Shown here piece by piece: positions 52,308 through 62,000 of a stretch of 64,000 nucleotides of DNA (position 1 is its first letter; every line of letters begins with the position of its first letter). This DNA is from Spongilla lacustris (Eukaryota; Porifera; Demospongiae; Spongillida; Spongillidae), in NCBI GenBank assembly GCA_949361645.1, contig OX442418.1, positions 7,443,376-7,507,375 on the forward strand, in the 5' to 3' direction. Under the pieces are notes generated by a model. It did no database searches. It was not told the DNA's origin and worked only from the letters and a program-made list of their open reading frames with translations. A program made the translations under genes and the position numbers.

Positions 52308-55300
52308 ATGCCTTGCTGTAGCTGCAACGGCAAGAGAGCGCTCTGTAAGGGTTGCACCTGTGCTAAAGGCAAGAAAGTCTGCATCGACTGCTACCCAGGA
52401 AGGAAAGGTAAGTGTGCTAACGCTTCGATTACGCCCACAGCATCACAGACATCGTCGCAGCCGCTGCTCCCTATCCCATCGCCTTCATGCTCATCGGCTC
52501 AGGCGTCGCAACCCTCGTTACATGTAATTCCTCTCCTATCAACGAGGCCTTCCCCGACCGTAGATGATCTGCCTCCTCCAGGCTCTCCATTATTAGATTC
52601 ACAGCAGCTGTCCACAAATCCACCGCTGTCATCTGCACATTCACAGCAGCTCTCCGCATTGCAGCCGCCGCCTTCATCTTCTTCCTCTTCCTCTCCATTG
52701 CAATATCTACCGTTTCCAGGCCCATATCAACCACCCTCGACATCAAGGCAAGCGTTTTCTGAACTTCCATGTCAAGTTGCTTCCCCTGAGCCCTCAGTCC
52801 CGTCCCTGCCCCTTCGGACAAATGCTCCATCACCACGGTCGGCGCGTCTTCCAGGGCCGCCTCTACTCACCGCCCACAGGAAACAGTGTATAGTTGCAGG
52901 ATGCCAGGAGCACATTGCACCCACCATGTGGCGAAGTCACATGAATCTCCACTCTCAAGGGGTTTTCCCTGGTGAAGTACCTACCTGGTGGCTAGAGGAA
53001 CAAGACCTCTCTGTCTGCACCCATTGTCTCCAGCTTGTAGCAGTGTCCCGCTTTGCATCTCATCTGGAGAAGTGCCCCACGAATGTCTCAGGTGGTCGTG
53101 GTTTCCTTCACAGTTCCCTTGCTGACTCCAGTCCTTCTGAAAATCAAATGCCTTCATTTGATGTTGTCTGTGAACTACAGTGTCCAACAATTCGCTACAT
53201 TCCCCACAAGGCCAGGCCTGCCTTTGCTCGGGTCCTGTCAGACGTCCTGAAATCAATCTGCTATGAGAACTCAGAGGAGGCATGGTTGCGGCTCTTTATG
53301 CTTCCCAAATGTGTGCTGCGAGCTTCTAGGCGGGGTGGGCGTAACTGTAAGCACCCATCGATAGAGCAGTTATGCAACCTGTGGTCTCAAGGTGACATTG
53401 GTATCATTTGGAACCAAATAAATAAGCGTCCTGTCATCCCTTCTCAAAAGCAAAATTCTCAGGTGGATATTTCCAAAAAGAAGATTTCTTCGGCTGTAGG
53501 TCTGAGTAGAGAGGGGTTACTAGGGAAAGCTTGCCAGGCCCTTGTTTCACCAGGTGTCGCTCCAAATACCCCAGAGGTGTGGGATTTGCTCCATCAGAAG
53601 CATCCTAAAGGTCCCCATCCTTCTCTGCCCATCTCTTCAGGTCCTCCTGTCAATCATGTGTTGCCACATGACTTTAACATTTTGTCAGCTCTCCATTCCT
53701 TCCCCAAAGGTACAGCCTGTGGCCCTTCAGGGCTTCGTATTCAGCATCTGCTTGATGCTGCTCAGGTCCATCTACCTACTTCTATTTGTTCCTCATTGCG
53801 TGGTGTAGTCAACATCCTGGCCAGTGGTAAAGCTCCAGTTTCGGTATCAAAGTTTCTGGCTGGGGGTTCTCTCACTGCATTAGTGAAGAACAAGGAGGGA
53901 CGTCCATTGGACATTCGCCCTATTGCAGTTGGGGAGGTATTAAGACGTTTAACAGGGAAGTGTCTTTGTATCATCACCAAGCCCAAAGCTTCTGAATTTT
54001 TCGCTCCTTTTCAATATGGAGTTGCTTGCCCTGCTGGGGCAGAAAAGATCATTCATGGTGTTAGGAGCTGCATCCAGGAACATTGGAAAGATGATAATTT
54101 TACTGTTTGCAAGGTGGATTTGTCTAACGCATTCAATTTGGTGTCTCGTCAGGCTCTCCTGGCAGAATGTGCAGTCCATTTCCCAGAGCTTATTCCCTGG
54201 GTAGGCTGGTGTTACGGTTCCCACCCCACGTTATGGCACCCTCTTGGACAGATAAGTTCGGAGACAGGTGTCCAGCAAGGGGATCCTCTGGGTCCACTTC
54301 TCTTTTCCATAGTTCTGCACAAGTTGGTGCTATCCCTCGCACAGGACAAGGATTGTGTATCTCTATTGTCTAACAGATGGTTCCTTGACGACGGTGTTTT
54401 GGCAGGACACTCTCAGGCTGTTAACCGGGCGGTGACTCTTATTCAAGAGATGGGTCCATCAATGGGGCTGTTCATCAACTTTTCTAAGTGCGAGTTGTTT
54501 GGACGTGGAGACCTGTCGTCTTTTCCTCCTGAGATGAAGGTGTCAAGAGTACCCAACCTTGTGATTCTGGGTGCTCCAATTGGGGATTTCGTTTTTTGTG
54601 CTAAATTTGTGGCACAAAAGCGGGCTGATGCAGCAGTACTACTATCCCAGTTGGCAGAAGTAGGTACGGAGGATCCTCAGGTAGCTTTCCTTCTATTACG
54701 GCAGTGTGCTGCGTTCTGCAAGTTAGTCCATTTGGCACGTTCCACACCTCCTTCGCATATTGCAGAGGGCTTGGCGCTTTTTGACAAGGACGTACGCCAA
54801 TGCTTTGCCGAATGCACAGCTATAGATACTGCTGAGGTGGAATGGATGCAAGCACAGCTTAGCCTTAGTAGGGGTGGGCTTGGCCTCCGTAGTTTGTCAT
54901 CCCATTGTGTTGCAGCATATCTTGCCTCCATCAGCAGTTCTGGCTGTGACAAGTGGAATCTTTTAGTGGAGCCAATCGAACTCTTTAATGGGTTAGTACC
55001 AGCGGAGGATGCAATAACTCTGGAAACATTAGCCACCTCTAACATGCACCAGCACTCTCTGTCCGGAAAAATTGAAGACCAGCAGTTTCGGCAGCTGTTT
55101 CACATCTCTTCTCCTGCTAATAGAGCTCGCTTGCTATCAATTTCATCTCGTCATGCTGCTTCGTGGCTCACTGTTGTCCCCTCCCCAGGCCTTAACTTGC
55201 ACCTAGAGCCCAATGAATTTCAGATTGCTGTGAAGTGGTGGTTAGGAATGGATGTTTCGTTTGGTTCTTGCTGTCCTCACTGTCCTGACCACAGGCTGGA

Positions 55301-55859
55301 CCCGCTTGGTCACCATGCACTGACGTGCAAACATGGGGGGGATGTAGTCTTACGTCATAACAGCCTCCGGGATGTTTTTGTGGAGTTTTGCCACAGGGCC
55401 TGTCTAGGAGGTCAGGTAGAAGTGGGAAGTGGTCAAGGTCATGACAGGCTTAACTCTCGTCCTGCAGATGTCTTGGTTAAAAACTGGCACCTTGGCAAAC
55501 CTGCTGCATTTGACCTCACCATCACTTCTCCGCTTAATCCAACCACTTTGACGGAAGCGGGAGTGAAATGTGGGTCATCCGCTCAGGTTGCCGAGGTTAG
55601 GAAGCATGCTGCTAATGATGAGAAGTGTAAGGAGCTGGGTTGGGTATGTATTCCACTAGCTGTGGAGGCATATGGATGCTGGGGCATGGAAGCCCAGGAA
55701 ACTTTTAAACGTCTGGCGGCTCGTTTAGCGATTCAAATGGGATGCGGCAGGTCGCAGGCTACCACCACAGTGTACCAGAGGCTGAGCCTTTCGCTCGTGA
55801 GAGCTAATGCAAGGGCATTGCTCTCCCGTGCAAGGGTTCATTTGGAGGAGGGGGATTGA
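52308..55859 (+). CDS. CXC/zinc-finger/reverse transcriptase/RLE protein of non-LTR element
   Basis: The protein has 1183 residues from the Met at 52308 (MPCCSCNGK). The frame stays open upstream to an ATG at 52191 inside the satellite hairpin, but those 39 codons are mostly satellite-derived, so I chose the later Met. Domains: a cysteine-rich CXC-like DNA-binding domain (about 2-38, ten cysteines); a Pro/Ser/Gln-rich linker (about 40-190); a C2H2 finger (C194, C199, H211, H215); a second finger, C2HC (C237, C240, H252, C256); RT with RPIAVGEVLRR, motif A KVDLSNAFN (D604), motif B GVQQGDPLGP and motif C FLDD (D694, D695); a CCHC knuckle (C989, C992, H1002, C1007); and a PD-(D/E)XK-like endonuclease with RPAD (D1054) and FDLT (D1069). 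The layout implies nicking of target DNA and priming of reverse transcription there. FLDD instead of the usual F/YADD is notable. All key residues are present and there is no internal stop. Confidence 0.93.
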   Translation: MPCCSCNGKRALCKGCTCAKGKKVCIDCYPGRKGKCANASITPTASQTSSQPLLPIPSPSCSSAQASQPSLHVIPLLSTRPSPTVDDLPPPGSPLLDSQQLSTNPPLSSAHSQQLSALQPPPSSSSSSSPLQYLPFPGPYQPPSTSRQAFSELPCQVASPEPSVPSLPLRTNAPSPRSARLPGPPLLTAHRKQCIVAGCQEHIAPTMWRSHMNLHSQGVFPGEVPTWWLEEQDLSVCTHCLQLVAVSRFASHLEKCPTNVSGGRGFLHSSLADSSPSENQMPSFDVVCELQCPTIRYIPHKARPAFARVLSDVLKSICYENSEEAWLRLFMLPKCVLRASRRGGRNCKHPSIEQLCNLWSQGDIGIIWNQINKRPVIPSQKQNSQVDISKKKISSAVGLSREGLLGKACQALVSPGVAPNTPEVWDLLHQKHPKGPHPSLPISSGPPVNHVLPHDFNILSALHSFPKGTACGPSGLRIQHLLDAAQVHLPTSICSSLRGVVNILASGKAPVSVSKFLAGGSLTALVKNKEGRPLDIRPIAVGEVLRRLTGKCLCIITKPKASEFFAPFQYGVACPAGAEKIIHGVRSCIQEHWKDDNFTVCKVDLSNAFNLVSRQALLAECAVHFPELIPWVGWCYGSHPTLWHPLGQISSETGVQQGDPLGPLLFSIVLHKLVLSLAQDKDCVSLLSNRWFLDDGVLAGHSQAVNRAVTLIQEMGPSMGLFINFSKCELFGRGDLSSFPPEMKVSRVPNLVILGAPIGDFVFCAKFVAQKRADAAVLLSQLAEVGTEDPQVAFLLLRQCAAFCKLVHLARSTPPSHIAEGLALFDKDVRQCFAECTAIDTAEVEWMQAQLSLSRGGLGLRSLSSHCVAAYLASISSSGCDKWNLLVEPIELFNGLVPAEDAITLETLATSNMHQHSLSGKIEDQQFRQLFHISSPANRARLLSISSRHAASWLTVVPSPGLNLHLEPNEFQIAVKWWLGMDVSFGSCCPHCPDHRLDPLGHHALTCKHGGDVVLRHNSLRDVFVEFCHRACLGGQVEVGSGQGHDRLNSRPADVLVKNWHLGKPAAFDLTITSPLNPTTLTEAGVKCGSSAQVAEVRKHAANDEKCKELGWVCIPLAVEAYGCWGMEAQETFKRLAARLAIQMGCGRSQATTTVYQRLSLSLVRANARALLSRARVHLEEGD

Positions 55860-56062
55860 GATGGGAGTGTGGATTTGTAGTTATAGGTGACTTTACTATA
55901 ATTAAGGTGCATTTATTCAGACCAGCATATGCATTAATTGTGTATGCACTTTAAATAATAATAATAATAAATTAGTGACAATATTAATAATAATTCTGTA
56001 TGAGCATTTATTCCATTCGTGTATTGTCTTGTTTCATGTATTTCAATTATTATTAATAATAA
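55860..56062 (+). other. 3' untranslated region and tail of the non-LTR element
   Basis: About 200 bp of AT-rich non-coding sequence follow the TGA stop. An (AAT)n run is at 55953-55971, followed by about 90 bp that are neither satellite nor recognisably repeated here, and then TTATTATTAATAATAAAA at the satellite boundary. In this class of element the 3' UTR is usually recognised by the RT; no conserved structure could be confirmed by eye. Confidence 0.6.
55953..55971 (+). repeat. (AAT)n microsatellite
   Basis: A run of about six AAT units lies in the 3' untranslated region of the non-LTR element. Short 3' repeat tails are known for some non-LTR families, so it may mark or lie near the element's original 3' terminus. 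Confidence 0.8.
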
Positions 56063-59000
56063 AATATTCGTTATCATGATTTTAATGATACCACATGCAT
56101 TGTGAATATCTCAGTTTAGAAACAACACTTATTGTTTAACATGGTTTATCATAAACCATTCAATGGTAAATTAAATCTAATACACTCAGACATACCCCCT
56201 ATATGTAAATAGATTCAATAAGTAGTAATCGTTTAATTATTAAAAGCAGTTATTATGATTTTAATGATACTACATGTATTGTGAATATCTCAGTTTTGAA
56301 ACATATGGTTTAACATGGTTTATCATAAACCATTCAATGGTAGAATAAATGCAATACACTCAGACATACCATCTATATGTAGATTGATTTACTAAGTAGT
56401 AATGGTTTAATAATTAATAGTAGTTATTATGATTTTAATGATACTACATGCATTGTGAATATCTCAGTTTAGAAACAGCACTTATGGTTTAACATGGTTT
56501 CTCATAAACCATTCAATGGTAAATTAAATCTAATACACTCAGACATACCAACTATATGTAAATTGATTTACTAAGTAATAATTGTTTAATTATTAATAGT
56601 CGTTATTATGATTTTAATGATACTAAATGCATTGAGTATCTAAGTTTAGAAACAACACTGATGGTTTAACATGGTTTATCATAAACCATTCACTGGTAAA
56701 TTAAATCTAATACACTCAGACATATCCCCTATATGTAGATAGATTTACTAAGTAGTAATGGTTTAATTATTAATAGCAGTTATTATGAATTTAATGATAC
56801 CACATGTATTGTGAATATCATAGTTTTGAAACATATGGTTTAACAAAGTTTATCACAAACCATTCAATGGTAAATTAAATGCAATACACTCAGACGTACC
56901 ATCTATATGTAAATTGATTTACTGAGTAGTAATGGTTTATTTATTAATAGTTGTTATTATGATTTTAATGATACCACATGCATTGTGAATATCTCAGTTT
57001 AGAAATAATAAATGGTTTAGCATGGTTTATCATAAACCATTCAATGGTGAATTAATTCTAATACACTCAGACATACCAACTATATGTAAATTGATTTACT
57101 AATATTAATGGTTTAATTATTAAAAGTAGTTATTGTGATTTTAATGATACTACATGTATTGTGAATATCTCAGTTTAGAAACAGCACTAATGGTTTAAGA
57201 TGGTTACTCATAAACCATTCAATTGTAAATTAAATCTAATACACTCAGACATACCAACTATATGTAATTTGATTTACGAAATAATAATTGTTTAATTATT
57301 AATAGTCGTTATTATGATTTTAATGATACTACATGCATTGTGAGTATCTAAGTTTAGAAGCAACACTGATGGTTTAACATGGTTTAATCATAAACCATTC
57401 ACTGGTAAATTAAATCTAATACACTCAGACATATCCCCTATATGTAGATAGATTAACTAAGTAGTAATGGTTTAATCATTAATCGCAGTTATTATGAATT
57501 TAATGATACCACATGTATTGTGAATATCTTAGTTTTGAAACATATGGTTTAACAAGGTTTATCATAAACCGTTCAATGGTAAATTAAATGCAATACACTC
57601 AGACGTACCATCTATATGTAAATTGATTTACTGAGTAGTAATGGTTTAATTATTAATAGTTGTTATTATGATTTTAATGATACCACATGCATTGTGAATA
57701 TCTCAGTTTAGAAATAACAAATGGTTTAGCATGGTTTATCATAAACCATTCAATGGTGAATTAATTCTAATACACTCAGACATACCACCTATATGTAAAT
57801 TGATTTACTAATATTAATGGTTTAATTATTAAAAGTAGTTATTGTGATTTTAATGATACTACATGTATTGTGAGTATCTAAGTTTAGAAGCAACACTGAC
57901 GGTTTAACATGGTTTATCATAAACCATTCAATGGTGAATTAATTCTAATACACTCAGACATACCACCTATATGTAAATTGATTTACTAATATTAATGGTT
58001 TAATTATTAATCGCAGTTATTATGAATTTAATGATACCACATGTATTGTGAATATCTTAGTTTTGAAACATATGGTTTAACAAGGTTTATCATAAACCGT
58101 TCAATGGTAAATCAAATGCAATACACTCAGACGTACCATCTATATGTAAATTGATTTACTAAGTAGTAATGGTTTAATTATTAATATTTGTTGTTATGAT
58201 TTTAATGATACTACATGCATTGTGAATATCTCAGTTTAGAAACAACACTTATGGTTTAACATGGTTTATCATAAACCATTCAATGGTAAATTAAAACTAA
58301 TACACTCAGACATTCCCGCTATATGTAAAAAGATTTACTAAGTAGTAATGGTTTAATTATTAAAAGTAGTTATTATGATTTTAATGATACTACATGCATT
58401 GTCAATTATCTCAGTTTTGAAACAACACATCGTTTAACATGGTTTCTCATAAACCAATCGATGGTAAATTAAATCTAATACACTCAGACATACCAACTAT
58501 ATGTAATTAGATTTACTAAGTAGTAATGGTTTAATTTTTAATAGTAGTTATTATGATTTTAATGATACTACATGCATTGTGAATATCTCAGTTTAGAAAC
58601 AGCACTTATGGTTTAACATGGTTTATCATAAACCATTCAATGGTAAATTAAATCTAATACACTCAGACATACCATCTATATGTAAATTGATTTACTTAGT
58701 AATAATTGTTTAATTATTAAAAGTAGTTATTATGATTTTAATGATACTACATGCATTGTGAATATCTCAGTTCAGAAACAGCACTTATGGTTTAACATGG
58801 TTTAACATAAACCATTCAATGGTAAATAAAATCTAATACACTCAGACATACCATCCATATGTAATTAGATTTACTAAGTAGTAATGTTAGAATTATTAAT
58901 AGTCGTTGTTATGATTTTAATGATACTATATATATTGTGAATATCTCAGTTTAGAATCAACACATCGTTTAGCATGGTTTATCATAAACCATTCAATAGT

Positions 59001-62000
59001 AAAATAAATCTAATACACTCAGACATACCACTTATATGCAATAAGATTTACTAAGTAATAACTGTTTAATTATTAATAATCGTTATTATGATTTTAATGA
59101 TACTACATGCATTGTGAACATCTCAGTTTAGAAACAACACTTATGGTTTAACATGGTTTATCATAAACTATTCAATGGTAAATTAAATCTAATACACTCA
59201 GACATACCCCCTATATGTAAAAAGATTTACTAAGTAGTAATGGTTTAATTATTAAAAGTAGTTATTATGATTTTAATGATACTACATGTATTGTGAATAT
59301 CTCAATTTAGAAACAGCACTTATGGTTTAACATGGTTTATCATAAACCATTCAATGGTAAATTAAATCTAATACACTCAGACATACCATCTTTATGTAAA
59401 TTGATTTACTAAGTAATAATTGTTTAATTATTAATAGTCGTTATTATGATTTTAATGATACTACATGCATTGTGCGTATCTCAGTTTAGAAACAGCACTT
59501 ATGGTTTAACATGGTTTATCATAAACCATTCAATGGTAAATTAAATCTAATACACTTAGACATACCCCCTATATGTAAATAGTTTACTAAGTAGTAATGG
59601 TTTAATTATTAATAGCAGTTATTATGATTTTAATGATACTACATGTATTGTGAATATCTCAGTTTTGAAACATATGGTTTAACATGGTTTATCATAAACC
59701 ATTCAATGGTAGAATAAATGCAATACACTCAGACACACCATCTATATGTAAATTGATTTACTAAATAGTAATGTTTTAATAATTAATAGTAGTTATTATG
59801 ATTTTAATGATAATACATGCATTGTGAATATCTCAGTTTAGAAACAGCACTTATGGTTTAACATGGTTTCTCATAAACCATTCAATGGTAAATTAAATCT
59901 AATACACTCAGACATACCAACTATATGTAATTAGATTTATTAAGTAGTAATGGTTTAATTTTTAATAGTAGTCATTATGATTTTAATGATACTACATGCA
60001 TTGTGAATATCTCAGTTTAGAAACAGCACTTATGGTTTAACATGGTTTATCATAAACCATTCAATGGTAAATTAAATCTAATACACTCAGACATACCCCC
60101 TATATGTAATTAGATTTATTAAGCAGTAATGTTTTAATTTTTAATAGTAGTTATTATGATTTTAATGATATTGCATGCATTGTGAATATCTTAGTTTAGA
60201 AACAGCACTTATGGTTTAACATGGATTATCATAAACCATTCAATGGTAAATTAAATCTAATACGATCAGACATACCACCTGTATGTAATAAGATTTACTA
60301 AGTAATAATTGATTAATTATTAATATTCGTTATTATGATTTTAATGATACTACATGCATTGTGAATATCTCAGTTTAGAAACAACACTTATGGTTTAACA
60401 TGGTTTATCATAAACCATTCAATGGTAAATTAAATCTAATAAACTCAGACATACCCCCTATATGTAAAAAGATTTACTAAGTAGTAATGGTTTAATTATT
60501 AAAAGTAGTTATTATGATTTTAATGATACTACATGCATTGTCAATTATCTCAGTTTTGAAACAACACATCGTTTAACATGGTTTCTCATAAACCATTCGA
60601 TGGTAAATTAAATCTAATACACTCAGACAAACCAACTATATGTAATTAGATTTACTAAGTAGTAATGTTTTAATAATTAATTGTAGTTATTATGATTTTA
60701 ATGATACTACATGCATTGTGAATATCTCAGTTTAGAAACAGCACTTATGGTTTAACATGGTTTCTCATAAACCATTCAATAGTAAATTAAATCTAATACA
60801 CTCAGACATACCAACTATATGTAATTAGATTTATTAAGTAGTAATGGTTTAATTTTTAATAGTAGTTATTATGATTTTAATGATACTACATGCATTGTGA
60901 ATATCTCAGTTTAGAAACAGCACTTATGGTTTAACATGGATTATCATAAACCATTCAATGGTAAATTAAATCTAATACACTCAGACATACCACCTATATG
61001 TAATAAGATTTACTAAGTAATAATTGTTTAATTATTAATATTCGTTATTATGATTTTAATGATACTACATGCATTGTGAATATCTCAGTTTAGAAACAAC
61101 ACTTATGGTTTAACATGGTTTATCATAAACCATTCAATGGTAAATTAAATCTAATAAACTCAGACATACCCCCTATATGTAAAAAGATTTACTAAGTAGT
61201 AATGGTTTAATTATTAAAAGTAGTTATTATGATTTTAATGATACTACATGCATTGTGAATATCTCAGTTTAGAAACAACACTTATGGTTTAACATGGTTT
61301 ATCATAAACCATTCAATGGTAATTTAAATCTAATACACTCAGACATACCCCCTATATGTAATTAGATTTACTAAGCAGTAATGGTTTAATTTTTAATAGT
61401 AGTTATTATGATTTTAATGATACTGCATGCATTGTGAATATCTTAGTTTAGAATCAGCACTTATGGTTTAACATGGATTATCATAAACCATTCAATGGTA
61501 AATTAAATCTAATACACTCAGACATACCACCTATATGTAATAAGATTTACTACGTAATAATTGTTTAATTATTAATATTCGTTATTATGATTTTATTGAT
61601 ACTACATGCATTGTGAATATCTCAGTTTAGAAACAACACTTATGGTTTAACATGGTTTATCATAAACCATTCAATGGTAAATTAAATCTAATAAACTCAG
61701 ACATACCCCCTATATGTAAAAAGATTTACTAAGTAGTAATGGTTTAATTATTAAAAGTAGTTATTATGATTTTAATGATACTACATGCATTGTCAATTAT
61801 CTCAGTATTGAAACAACACATCGCTTAACATGGTTTCTGATAAACCATTCGATGGTAAATTAAATCTAATACACTCAGACATACCAACTATATGTAATTA
61901 GATTTACTAAGTAGTAATGGTTTAATTTTTAATAGTAGTTATTATGATTTTAATGATACTACATGCATTGTGAATATCTCAGTTTAGAAACAGCACTTAT

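Larger units (their letters stand above)
52270..56062 (+). mobile_element. RLE-type non-LTR retrotransposon inserted in the satellite
   Basis: Unique sequence of about 3.8 kb is bounded by satellite on both sides, with one intact ORF (CXC-like, two zinc fingers, RT, RLE). No LTRs and no apurinic-type endonuclease are present. The domain architecture matches the early-branching, often site-specific non-LTR groups with restriction-like endonucleases (R2, R4/Dong, NeSL, HERO, CRE, Utopia). I cannot assign the clade. The 5' junction follows AAATTTACT (52269). The 3' end is uncertain: an (AAT)n run lies at 55953-55971 and satellite is clear only from AATATTCG at about 56063. About 15-22 bp of monomer seem missing across the insertion, suggesting a target deletion or a tail replacement. 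A clear target duplication was not found. Confidence 0.88.

Noticed and set aside
52308..53300. Apurinic-type endonuclease domain in the non-LTR protein
   Set aside because: The N-terminal region holds CXC-like and zinc-finger domains; the endonuclease is the C-terminal RPAD...FDLT type.
52270..56062. R2-type insertion in 28S rDNA
   Set aside because: Both flanks are the 179-bp satellite and no rRNA sequence is seen.
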